DNA of 64,000 nucleotides from an uncultured Ruminiclostridium sp. GTDB lineage: Bacteria > Bacillota > Clostridia > Oscillospirales > Ruminococcaceae. Location of the stretch: assembly GCA_947623915.1 (NCBI GenBank), contig CANQIB010000004.1, forward strand, positions 1-64,000. The letters run 5' to 3'. Under the pieces are notes generated by a model. The model was given only the letters and a program-made list of their open reading frames with translations, did not search any database and was not told the DNA's origin. This document shows, piece by piece, positions 33,291 to 40,869 of the stretch; the stretch's first letter is position 1; each line of letters begins with the position of its first letter. The translations under genes and the position numbers were made by a program.

Positions 33291-33698
33291 TCAGTCGCCG
33301 TTCCACAGACCGTAATATTTTAATACCTTTACCATAAATTCCTCAGTCACGCCGAAATGCTCGGCGAGCTGCCACACCTCGGTCATTCCTTCCCTTAGGG
33401 CTTTGCGCAGCGCGCGGGAGGAAACGGTGTTGCGCACCGCCCATTTTTCCGCGCGCAGCTCACATCTGCCGCGAGGTATGACGGGACATTCCGCGTCGTA
33501 AAAGGAGCCTGTGATACAGTGTCCCAGCTCGTGCGCGGTCTTGACCTTGTAGTCGCCGCTGCTTTTGACTTTTCTGCCGTCAATGGCGATTATGCAGCGC
33601 CCGTCGCAGCTTTCGCTGAGCGCTTCTTCTCCGCCGTTGAGCCGCATATCCACTATCGGGATATCGTTTTTTACCGCTATCTTTATCAGCCGATCCAC
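33291..33698 (-). CDS. immA: ImmA/IrrE-family metallopeptidase
   Basis: The 135-residue protein contains the zinc-protease motif AHELGHCITGSFY (His56, Glu57, His60). ImmA proteases cleave the neighbouring phage or ICE repressor on an inducing signal such as DNA damage, as ImmA does to ImmR in ICEBs1. Translation starts at GTG after AAAGGGGTGA. It follows the repressor gene by 75 bases on the same strand. That it cleaves this repressor is inferred from position. Confidence 0.88.
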   Translation of the reverse strand: MDRLIKIAVKNDIPIVDMRLNGGEEALSESCDGRCIIAIDGRKVKSSGDYKVKTAHELGHCITGSFYDAECPVIPRGRCELRAEKWAVRNTVSSRALRKALREGMTEVWQLAEHFGVTEEFMVKVLKYYGLWNGD

Positions 33699-33773
33699 TG
33701 TATCACCCCTTTCATAATCATTTTGTTGTCCAAGTGTTTTTGGCTAAAAACGTTTACTTTGATAAAATGACAA

Positions 33774-34112
33774 CTATTTGTTTTCGTCCTTACTGCGGCG
33801 AAGCTCTAAATGCAGCTTTGCCAAGCGTTTTACGTCGTCCAGCACGTCGTCGTCTATCTCGGAATCGCCGAACAGCGCGAACTTCAGCCTGCTGTCGGAA
33901 ACCTTGGAGTTTTCCGCCCCTTTCAGCAGACAGTCGGTATCGGTGCCGAAATACTCCGCCAGCTTGACCAGAGTATCAAAGTCCGGCTCGCGCCGGTCGG
34001 TCTCGTAAAGGCTGTACGCCTGCTTGGTGATTTTAAGATAGTCGGCGACCGCCGCTTGCGACACGCCTTTTTCTTTTCTCAACCGTCTGATATTTTCCGA
34101 AAAAACACTCAT
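33774..34112 (-). CDS. Cro/CI-type repressor of the phage-like cassette
   Basis: The 112-residue protein has an N-terminal helix-turn-helix (ENIRRLRKEKGVSQAAVADYLKITKQAYSLYETDRREPDFDTL across about residues 5-50), followed by a charged C-terminal helix region. The ATG at 34112 is chosen because AGGGAGGG lies 8 bases before it. It faces the late operon across a divergent promoter region that contains repeated TTGACAA sites, so it should repress both directions. The adjacent ImmA-like protease is its likely inactivator. Confidence 0.9.
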   Translation of the reverse strand: MSVFSENIRRLRKEKGVSQAAVADYLKITKQAYSLYETDRREPDFDTLVKLAEYFGTDTDCLLKGAENSKVSDSRLKFALFGDSEIDDDVLDDVKRLAKLHLELRRSKDENK

Positions 34113-34156
34113 AAAAAACACCCTCCCTTGTTTTTTCGTGTTTCGTCTGTATCTTT

Positions 34157-34305
34157 ATTATATTCACATTTCGTTGACTTGTCAATAAATAACAACAAAT
34201 TGTTGCTTAAATTTAGTAAAAAGTAACGAATTTTGAAAATTTATAAACAAACTGTTGACAAATCGAGCGAAATGTGGTATTATTAAGACAACGAAAGGTT
34301 GACAA
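34157..34305. promoter_or_regulatory. Divergent promoters and operators of the phage-like cassette
   Basis: Leftward: TTGACA (34180-34185) and TATAAT (34157-34162). Rightward: TTGACA (34255-34260) and TATTAT (34278-34283). Both have 17-base spacers. The two promoters share extended sequence, TTGACAA, then TC, then CGAAATGTG between the boxes, as if one operator were duplicated on both strands. TTGAC-TT-GTCAA at 34174-34185 is a perfect palindrome. A third TTGACAA copy lies at 34299-34305, just after the rightward start. Binding by the repressor is inferred. The remaining stretch to 34449 is a leader without a recognised gene. Confidence 0.75.
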
Positions 34306-34449
34306 AACTGTCCGAAATTCCGACCATGCCGTGACCTTTAAGGGTGCTGCATGGGATATTATATCGGACGGCTTGTACGATAGAACGTACAGAGCCTTTC
34401 GCTGACGGTTTTGCGCGCGGCGGAGCGCTTAAAGGAAAGGAGAGGGAGA

Positions 34450-34629
34450 ATGTACAGGTGCGTAGTGTGCAAAAGAAGAATGGCGGCGTCACAGGTCGCC
34501 GAGGGGTTTGAGTATCGAGGGGAATGGTGCGGCAGACCCGCATACGAGCCGACTGCGGTATGTCCGTACTGCGGCGAAGCGGTGGAGAGAGATGACCTGA
34601 CGGTCGGTGACGGATTTGGTGAAGGTTAA
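34450..34629 (+). CDS. Small zinc-ribbon-like protein
   Basis: The 59-residue protein has two CxxC pairs, YRCVVCKRRM at the start and VCPYCGEAVE near residue 40, as in zinc ribbons. Between them is a short tryptophan-containing stretch. The ATG at 34450 follows AAAGGAGAGGG. It is the first gene of the rightward phage operon and overlaps the terminase small subunit gene by 23 bases. Its function is unknown; the position suggests a packaging or regulatory role. Confidence 0.7.
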   Translation: MYRCVVCKRRMAASQVAEGFEYRGEWCGRPAYEPTAVCPYCGEAVERDDLTVGDGFGEG

Positions 34630-35053
34630 GTATACCGAGTGGCTGACCGAGGAGGCGCTGGAAAAGCTGAAAACGGCGTCCCTGTCGGGAATGAGCAGAA
34701 CACAGATAGCGAAGATGATGGGCGTACAGCCCAGAACGCTCAAGCGGTGGGAGAGCAAATTCCCGCAGATAAGGGAAGCGGCGGGGGCTGCCAAGACGGT
34801 GCGCGACCCCGTGGAGCGCGCGCTTTTAAAGCGGGCGGTGGGCTACACGGCTACCGAGGTCACGCGGCAGCGCAACGACAAGACCGGCGAATTTGAAACG
34901 GTGAAGATAGTTGAAAAGCAGGTCATGCCCAGTACGACGGCGCAGATATTCTGGCTGAAGAACAAATGCGGCTGCGAGTGGGAGGAAAAGCCCACCGAAA
35001 CGGGCGGCGGCGTGGTGGTGCTGCCGGAGCTGCTGGACGACGAGGAGGGGTAG
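34607..35053 (+). CDS. terS: Terminase small subunit
   Basis: The 148-residue protein has an N-terminal helix-turn-helix (GMSRTQIAKMMGVQPRTLKRWESKFPQI) and a helical middle, and ends in an acidic tail (LPELLDDEEG), as small terminase subunits do. It would recognise DNA for packaging. Translation probably starts at GTG 34607, inside the preceding gene, although the ribosome site is weak and a TTG a few codons later cannot be excluded. The large subunit starts one base after its stop codon. Confidence 0.83.
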   Translation: MTDLVKVKYTEWLTEEALEKLKTASLSGMSRTQIAKMMGVQPRTLKRWESKFPQIREAAGAAKTVRDPVERALLKRAVGYTATEVTRQRNDKTGEFETVKIVEKQVMPSTTAQIFWLKNKCGCEWEEKPTETGGGVVVLPELLDDEEG

Positions 35054-35054
35054 A

Positions 35055-36503
35055 ATGACCGTCGGGAAAGGAGAAAAGGTATTTTGGCGGCCGCAGGAGC
35101 GGCAAAGGCTGTTCATGCAGCGTCCCGAATACGAGGCGCTGTACGGCGGCGCGGCGGGAGGCGGGAAGTCCGACGCGCTGTTGGCGGAGGCTTTGCGGCA
35201 GGTCAAAATACCGCACTATCGCGGGCTTATCCTGCGAAAGACCTACCCGCAGCTTTCGGAGCTTATCGACCGTTCAAGGGAAATGTACGGCGCGGCGTTC
35301 CCCTCGGCGAAGTACAACGACACCAAGCATTGCTGGCAGTTTGAGTCGGGGGCGAAGATATTTTTCGGAGCGATGCAGTACACCAAGGACCGCACAGCTT
35401 ATCAGGGAAAGCGGTATGATTTTATCGGCTTTGACGAGCTGACGCACTTTTCGTGGGAGGAATACAGCTATATGTTTTCCCGCAACCGTCCCGGAGGGGA
35501 GGGAACGCGGGTATACATACGCGCTACCGCCAATCCCGGCGGGATAGGTCACGGATGGGTAAAGCAGCGTTTCATCACGGCGGCTGAGCCCATGACTCCC
35601 GTCAAGACGGAATACCGTGTGTATAAGCCGAACGGGGAAGCGGTAAAGCTGACGCGCTCCCGCATATTCATACCGGCGAGCGTTTTCGACAACGGGATAT
35701 TGCTCAAAAACGACCCTGAGTATCTTGCGGCGCTCGCCATGCTGCCGGAGGCGGAGAAAAAGGCGCTGCTGTACGGCGACTGGGACAGCTTTTCGGGGCA
35801 GGTGTTTACCGAGTGGACGGACGATCCGCAGCATTATCTCGACAGAAGATACACGCACGTTATCGCCCCGTTTGAGATACCGAGGGACTGGACAGTGGTA
35901 AGAGGCTTTGACTTCGGCTACGCCAAGCCGTTTTCGGTAGGGTGGTACGCGGCGGATCCGAGAGGCTGTCTGTACCGCATACGGGAATATTACGGCTGCA
36001 CCGACGCGCCCAACACGGGAATAAAGATAAACCCCGCGGAGATAGCCGCGAACATAAGGCGGATAGAGGCGGAGGACGAAAATCTGCGGGGGCGGGAGAT
36101 ATGCGGGGTGGCGGACCCGTCGATATTTGACCGTTCCCGCGGGGAGAGCGTTGCGGATATAATGGCGGCGGCTCCGAACTTTATCCTGTGGAGCAAGGGA
36201 GATAACACCCGTATAGCGGGGAAAATGCAGTATCACTACCGACTGAGATTTGACGGGGAGGGGCTGCCTATGTTTTACTGTTTCAACACTTGCAGGGAGT
36301 TTATCAGGACCGTGCCGGCGCTGGTGTACGACGACGCGCGGCCCGAAGACATCGACACCGCGCAGGAGGACCATATTTACGACGAATGCAGGTATGTGCT
36401 GATGGAGCGACCGATAACGCCGCATAAAAAGCCGACGGTGCGTATCGACTATGACGACCCGCTCAGCGAAATGAGGGACGGGCGGGATATTTACCGATTT
36501 TGA
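35055..36503 (+). CDS. terL: Terminase large subunit
   Basis: The 482-residue packaging motor has an N-terminal ATPase with Walker A GGAAGGGKSD (Lys38) and Walker B FIGFDELTHFSWEE (Asp127, Glu128). The ATN motif is in IRATANPGGIGH. The C-terminal RNase H-like nuclease starts with VVRGFDFGYAKPFSVGWY (Asp286) and continues with a GVADPSIFDRS strand. All catalytic residues seem present, so it should pump and cut DNA. AAAGGAGAAAAGG is just inside the gene start and the intergenic gap is one base, so it is translationally coupled to terS. Confidence 0.95.
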   Translation: MTVGKGEKVFWRPQERQRLFMQRPEYEALYGGAAGGGKSDALLAEALRQVKIPHYRGLILRKTYPQLSELIDRSREMYGAAFPSAKYNDTKHCWQFESGAKIFFGAMQYTKDRTAYQGKRYDFIGFDELTHFSWEEYSYMFSRNRPGGEGTRVYIRATANPGGIGHGWVKQRFITAAEPMTPVKTEYRVYKPNGEAVKLTRSRIFIPASVFDNGILLKNDPEYLAALAMLPEAEKKALLYGDWDSFSGQVFTEWTDDPQHYLDRRYTHVIAPFEIPRDWTVVRGFDFGYAKPFSVGWYAADPRGCLYRIREYYGCTDAPNTGIKINPAEIAANIRRIEAEDENLRGREICGVADPSIFDRSRGESVADIMAAAPNFILWSKGDNTRIAGKMQYHYRLRFDGEGLPMFYCFNTCREFIRTVPALVYDDARPEDIDTAQEDHIYDECRYVLMERPITPHKKPTVRIDYDDPLSEMRDGRDIYRF

Positions 36504-36560
36504 AAGGAGATAAGGCTTACCTGAATATGCCCTAACGGCTTGGGTAAGCGAACTGTGAAA
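36502..36560 (+). promoter_or_regulatory. Ribosome site separated from the portal start by a hairpin
   Basis: The only good ribosome site before the portal gene, AAAGGAG around 36503-36509, is some 50 bases from the ATG. Between them GCTTACC (36515-36521) pairs with GGTAAGC (36543-36549), with an inner GCC/GGC. If folded, the hairpin brings the site to within about 16 bases of the ATG. The same arrangement is seen before carB. Confidence 0.45.
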
Positions 36561-38182
36561 TGAACGACAAAAACAAGAGAAAAGGCGAGCCGGACATAGA
36601 CCGCGCCGCCGAGATACTAAAGCGCTACAAGGCGGGAAAGGCAAATCTGGAAAAGCGGATAATCTCCAACGAACAATGGTGGAAGATGCGGCATTGGAAC
36701 GAGATCCCGCGTGACGAGTACGACACGGGGCGGCCGCGTCCCGTATCGGCGTGGCTGTTCAATTCCATAGCGAACAAGCACGCGGACGCCATGGATAATT
36801 TTCCCGAACCGTCGGTATTGCCGAGGGAGGAGGACGACCGCGAATGTGCGGAGAAACTGTCCAAGATACTGCCCGCCGTTTTGGAAAGGTGCGATTACGA
36901 GCGGCTGTACAGCGATATGTGGTGGTACAAGCTGAAGAACGGGAGCTGCTGTCAGGCGGTGCTGTGGGATCCCGAGCTTGAAAACGGAAAGGGCGACATC
37001 AGCATACGGAACATCGACATACTCAATCTTTTCTGGGAGCCGGGGGTAAAGGACATACAGCAAAGTCCGAACCTGTTTTACGTCAGCCTGTGCGACAACG
37101 ACATACTGACGGGGAAGTATCCCGAACTGGAAGGAAAGCTGGGGGACAGCGGACTGCTGGCGGGATACAAATACGACGACAGCGTTGACAACAGCGGAAA
37201 AAGCGCGGTGGTGGACTGGTACTACAAGAAATACCGCGGCGGGGAAAAGCAGCTGCACTACTGCCGATTCGTAGGGGATACGCTGCTGTATTCCAGCGAG
37301 GAGGACGAAAGCTGCGAACACGGATTTTACGCGCACGGGCAGTACCCGTTCGTCATCGACCCGCTGTTTTGCGTGGAGGGCTCGCCCTGCGGATTCGGCT
37401 ACATAGACATCATGAGAGATGCGCAAATGTACATCGACAGGCTCGGTCAGATACTTTTGGAGCATACCGTCAGCATGGGGCGCAAGCGCTTTTTCATCAA
37501 GAACAACAGCGCGGTAAAGGAAGAGGAGTTTGCCGATTGGCGCAGACCGTTCGTCCATGTGGCGGGGAACATCGGCGACGACGATATACGAGAGATAAGG
37601 ATAGACCCGTTGGATTCCGCCGTGATACCCGCGCTGAACATGAAGATAGAGGAGCTTAAAGAAACGAGCGGGAACCGTGATTTTTCGCAGGGAGGAACCT
37701 CCAACGGAGTTACCGCCGCGAGCGCGATAGCGGCGTTACAGGAGGCGGGCAGCAAGCTGTCGAGGGATATGCTCAAAAGCTCCTACAACGCGTTCAGAAA
37801 GGTATGCTATCTTGTGATAGAGCTTATCAGGGAGTTTTACGATACGCCGCGCAGCTTCAGGATAAGCGGCGGGTTTGCCGATATAGACAGAAGTCTGATA
37901 GAGGGAAAGCCGGTGACGGCGTTCGGCATGAGCTTTGGCGAAAAAAAGCCTATCTTCGATATAGTTTGTGCGGCGTCGAAGAAATCGCCGTTTTCAAAGG
38001 CGGCGCAAAACGAGCTTGCCAAGGAGCTGTTCTCGCTGGGATTTTTCAACCCGTCGCTGAGCGCGCAGGCGCTCGCGTGTCTGGATATGATGGATTTTGA
38101 GGGCAAGGAGAGCATGGAGAAAATGATAGCGGAAAATGCCGCTCGCGCGGCTGCCGCGGAAAGAGGAGGAGAGATGATATGA
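36560..38182 (+). CDS. Portal protein
   Basis: The 540-residue protein lies between terL and the protease-scaffold gene, the standard portal position. It has the features of podovirus-style portals: an N-terminal KRIISNEQWWKMRHWNE stretch, VSAWLFNSIANKHADAMDNFPEPSVLPREEDD, a mid-domain MRDAQMYIDRLGQILLEH and a C-terminal GVTAASAIAALQEAG...RDMLKSSYNAF helix. The portal forms the dodecameric ring through which DNA enters the capsid. The stop overlaps the next start by 4 bases. Confidence 0.9.
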   Translation: MNDKNKRKGEPDIDRAAEILKRYKAGKANLEKRIISNEQWWKMRHWNEIPRDEYDTGRPRPVSAWLFNSIANKHADAMDNFPEPSVLPREEDDRECAEKLSKILPAVLERCDYERLYSDMWWYKLKNGSCCQAVLWDPELENGKGDISIRNIDILNLFWEPGVKDIQQSPNLFYVSLCDNDILTGKYPELEGKLGDSGLLAGYKYDDSVDNSGKSAVVDWYYKKYRGGEKQLHYCRFVGDTLLYSSEEDESCEHGFYAHGQYPFVIDPLFCVEGSPCGFGYIDIMRDAQMYIDRLGQILLEHTVSMGRKRFFIKNNSAVKEEEFADWRRPFVHVAGNIGDDDIREIRIDPLDSAVIPALNMKIEELKETSGNRDFSQGGTSNGVTAASAIAALQEAGSKLSRDMLKSSYNAFRKVCYLVIELIREFYDTPRSFRISGGFADIDRSLIEGKPVTAFGMSFGEKKPIFDIVCAASKKSPFSKAAQNELAKELFSLGFFNPSLSAQALACLDMMDFEGKESMEKMIAENAARAAAAERGGEMI

Positions 38183-39120
38183 CCGTCGTCAGCTTAAAGA
38201 AAACGACGCTCGGAAGAAGTCTGTGCATAGACGGTCACGCCGACCGCACCGACGACGCGGTAAAGGGAAACCTTGTCTGCGCGGCTTTGAGCATAATAGC
38301 GCAGACCATGGCGGAAAATCTGATGAACGCCGAGGACGAGGGGAAAGCGGATATAATAACGCTGGATCTAAGGAGCGGGAGAGCGGAGATAGAGTATATC
38401 ACCGACGACGAAGAGGTCAACGCGGCGTTTGACGCGTTGGTAACGGGGATTGAGCTGCTGGCGGACAGATTTCCGGAAACGGTGGAGTTTGACTCCGAGG
38501 ACGGCGGATATATCCAAAGCGGGCTGGATCTGTGCAGATTTGACGGAGAGGAAGCCGAACCCGCGCCGGAGGTTTCCGCCGAGCAGCCCGCTCAAACGGA
38601 CGCGCAGCGTTTTAACGCAAGGGTGCGCGAGATAAGGCAGCGCGGTCAGCTCCGCCAAAGCCGTATACTTGACGCCGCCGCGAGAAGATACGGCGTAAAA
38701 AGCGGCGACCTTGACGCGCTGGAGCAGGCGATGAGCCGAGAGGAGGAAAGCAGAGAGCCGAAAAGGCTGATGGAGGAATGGAAAAAGCAGGAGCAGACGG
38801 CGAAGGAGTTTTATCCGCAGCTTGACCTCGGCGAGGAGCTGAAAAACAGGAGCTTTTTCGAGATGCTCTACAGGGGGATAGATCTGCGCACCGCATACGA
38901 GATAGTTCACCGTGACGAGCTGCTCGAAGCCGCCATGCGGTACGCGGCAAAGACCGTCCGAGAAATGACGGCGGAGGAATTGCTGTCGAGGAAAGAAAGG
39001 GTACGCGAAAGCGCGCTGAGCGAAAGCGACAGGGTAAGGGAAAAGCCCGCCGCCCTTACCAAAAAGCAGCGCAGCGAGCTTATCAAGCGTGCCGAGCGCG
39101 GAGAGCGGATAAAGCTGTGA
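38179..39120 (+). CDS. Prp-like cysteine protease fused to a scaffold-like domain
   Basis: The 313-residue protein joins two parts. Residues 1-115 resemble the ribosomal-processing cysteine protease Prp family: IDGHADRTDDAVKGNLVCAALSIIAQT places His20 and Cys34 like the catalytic pair of S. aureus Prp. An acidic linker follows (about 116-140). The remaining 170 residues are helical, highly charged and rich in Glu, Arg and Gln, ending in a basic tail (KKQRSELIKRAERGERIKL), as in phage scaffolds. It lies between portal and capsid genes, where capsid proteases and scaffolds are encoded. I infer a scaffold that cleaves itself or the capsid during maturation. Confidence 0.8.
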   Translation: MTVVSLKKTTLGRSLCIDGHADRTDDAVKGNLVCAALSIIAQTMAENLMNAEDEGKADIITLDLRSGRAEIEYITDDEEVNAAFDALVTGIELLADRFPETVEFDSEDGGYIQSGLDLCRFDGEEAEPAPEVSAEQPAQTDAQRFNARVREIRQRGQLRQSRILDAAARRYGVKSGDLDALEQAMSREEESREPKRLMEEWKKQEQTAKEFYPQLDLGEELKNRSFFEMLYRGIDLRTAYEIVHRDELLEAAMRYAAKTVREMTAEELLSRKERVRESALSESDRVREKPAALTKKQRSELIKRAERGERIKL

Positions 39121-39178
39121 GCCGTTTCGCCGACGCAAAACCGTTAAAACGAAAGTTATTTGAAGAAAGGAAAAAACC

Positions 39179-40180
39179 ATGAAAATTAAAGTATGTCTTG
39201 ATCAGTTTGACGAACCGTTTACCGCGGTACAGACCACGGGTCTGCTTACCGACGAAATGAAGACCTTTTACGAAAGCACGCTTATCGACGTTGCCGAGCC
39301 TAAGCTGGTGCATGACCGATTTGCCGACAAATATCCCATACCCAAGAACAACGGCAAGTCGATAGAGTTCAGAAAATACAGCCCGCTGGCTAAAGCGACT
39401 CAGGCGCTTACCGAGGGTGTAACTCCCAAAGGGAACAGCCTTTCGGTATCCACCGTCACCGCGACGGTAGACCAGTACGGCGACTACATCAGGCTTTCCG
39501 ATATGCTGGAGCTGTCGGCGATAGACAACAACGTCGTACAGTCCACCAAGCTGCTCGGCGGGCAGGCGGGAAGAACGCTGGACACCGTGACAAGAGAGGT
39601 GATAAACGCCGGCACTAACGTGCTTTATGCTCCCAAGGAGGACGGCACGGAGGTAAAGAGCAGAAAGACGCTTACCTCCGACTGCAAGCTGACGGTAGAT
39701 ACCGTATTCAAGGCCGCCGCCGCTTTGGAGGCGATGAATGCCGAGGGTGTAGACGGCGAAAGCTATGTGGCGATAATACACCCGTATGTGGCGTACGACC
39801 TTATGAGGAGCGCCGAGTGGGTGGACGTACATAAGTATGCCGAGCCGGACAACATTTTTAAGGGAGAGATCGGCTGTATCGGAAACGTAAGGTTTGTGAA
39901 ATCCACCGAGGCTAAGATATTCAAGGACGACACCTGTCCCGAAGGACTGGCGGTATTTTCCACGCTGGTCATAGGAGCGCACGCCTATGCCGTGACCGAC
40001 ATAAACGGCGGAGGCCTGCAGCATATAATCAAGCAGCTCGGATACGGCGACGATCCGCTCAATCAGCGTTCCAGCGTGGGCTGGAAAGCGGTAAAGACGG
40101 CGAAGATACTTTCCGACGAATATCTGGTGAGAATAGAAAGCTGCTCACCCGAATATTCCGATAAAGTAAACGCCAACTGA
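39179..40180 (+). CDS. Major capsid protein, N4-gp56-like
   Basis: The 333-residue protein resembles the N4-gp56 capsid family: TGLLTDEMKTFYESTLIDVAEP at the start, GKSIEFRKYSPLAKATQALTEG near residue 60, a VDQYGDYIRLSDMLEL stretch, VAIIHPYVAYDLMRS and a GWKAVKTAKILSDEYLVRIE end. It should form the HK97-fold shell. It has a good ribosome site (GAAAGGAA) and follows the protease-scaffold gene by 58 bases. A hairpin just downstream may stabilise or limit its transcript. Confidence 0.92.
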   Translation: MKIKVCLDQFDEPFTAVQTTGLLTDEMKTFYESTLIDVAEPKLVHDRFADKYPIPKNNGKSIEFRKYSPLAKATQALTEGVTPKGNSLSVSTVTATVDQYGDYIRLSDMLELSAIDNNVVQSTKLLGGQAGRTLDTVTREVINAGTNVLYAPKEDGTEVKSRKTLTSDCKLTVDTVFKAAAALEAMNAEGVDGESYVAIIHPYVAYDLMRSAEWVDVHKYAEPDNIFKGEIGCIGNVRFVKSTEAKIFKDDTCPEGLAVFSTLVIGAHAYAVTDINGGGLQHIIKQLGYGDDPLNQRSSVGWKAVKTAKILSDEYLVRIESCSPEYSDKVNAN

Positions 40181-40195
40181 TAAATGTCTTGCGGG

Positions 40196-40218
40196 GGCGT
40201 GCCGTTAAGCGGCACGCC
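40196..40218 (+). terminator. Hairpin after the capsid gene
   Basis: GGCGTGCCG with CGGCACGCC around a 5-base loop, 16 bases past the capsid stop. There is no T-run. It probably protects or attenuates the transcript so that capsid protein is made in excess. Confidence 0.5.
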
Positions 40219-40244
40219 TTGGCAAAACGGAAACGGAGGAAAAG

Positions 40245-40496
40245 ATGATGGAACGCAATACCGACGCGCTTGACCGGCTCGTGCCGGTAAAGCTGTTTAA
40301 GGACAACGAAAGATATACCGACGACGTGTTCGTTTCGGTGAACGGCAGCACATTCCAGATACAGCGAGGGGTAGAGGTCATGGTGCCGATGTATGTAAAG
40401 CTGGAGCTTGACCGTTCCGAAAAACAGAGAAAGGCGGCTGAATACTATTGCAGCGAGGGCTGGAAAGAATCGCTGATAGTGCAGCAGGGGAAATGA
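40245..40496 (+). CDS. Small phage structural protein
   Basis: The 83-residue protein reads KLFKDNERYTDDVFVSVNG then TFQIQRGVEVMVPMYVKLELDRSEKQRKAAEYY. Short proteins of this shape follow capsid genes in many phages of Clostridia. The function is unknown; a capsid decoration or minor head role is possible from position. A GGAGGAAAAG site precedes a double ATG (40245 and 40248), and either could be used. Confidence 0.75.
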   Translation: MMERNTDALDRLVPVKLFKDNERYTDDVFVSVNGSTFQIQRGVEVMVPMYVKLELDRSEKQRKAAEYYCSEGWKESLIVQQGK

Positions 40497-40497
40497 C

Positions 40498-40866
40498 ATG
40501 ACGGTAAAGCAGGCAATAGACATTGCGGACGCGGTAAAGCCGAACCAGTACAAAAGAGAGATAAAAGTCGAGTGGGTAAAGAACGCGGAGCGCAGGATAT
40601 ATAACGAGATATACTCAAATCACGAGTCGGGGGAGGTCCGTTTTGTTCCGCCGGACGAAAACAGCGGAGAGGACACCGAGCTTTTTGCGCCGCCGCCTTA
40701 CGACGAGCTTTATCCTTTATATATCGAGGCGCAGATAGACGCCGCGAACGCGGAATACGGCAGATACAACAACAGCGTTAGGCGGTTCGAGGCGGTGTAC
40801 GGCGACTTTGAAAAATTCTGGCAGTCGGGTCATATGCCCAGTCCGCTGAATTTAATGAAATACTAG
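40498..40866 (+). CDS. Head-tail adaptor (gp4-like head completion protein)
   Basis: The 122-residue mostly helical protein contains NAERRIYNEIYSNHE and PPPYDELYPLYIEAQIDAANAEYGRYNNS, a layout seen in portal-bound adaptor proteins. It sits one base after the previous gene and would bind under the portal ring to close the head. The stop is TAG and is in the same frame as the next gene, whose start lies only 3 bases later. Confidence 0.75.
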   Translation: MTVKQAIDIADAVKPNQYKREIKVEWVKNAERRIYNEIYSNHESGEVRFVPPDENSGEDTELFAPPPYDELYPLYIEAQIDAANAEYGRYNNSVRRFEAVYGDFEKFWQSGHMPSPLNLMKY

Positions 40867-40869
40867 GGG

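Noticed and set aside
33200-33300. Phage attachment site at the left edge (with a partner near 47260)
   Set aside because: I compared both edges and saw no shared direct repeat beyond short chance matches, and no tRNA gene on either side.
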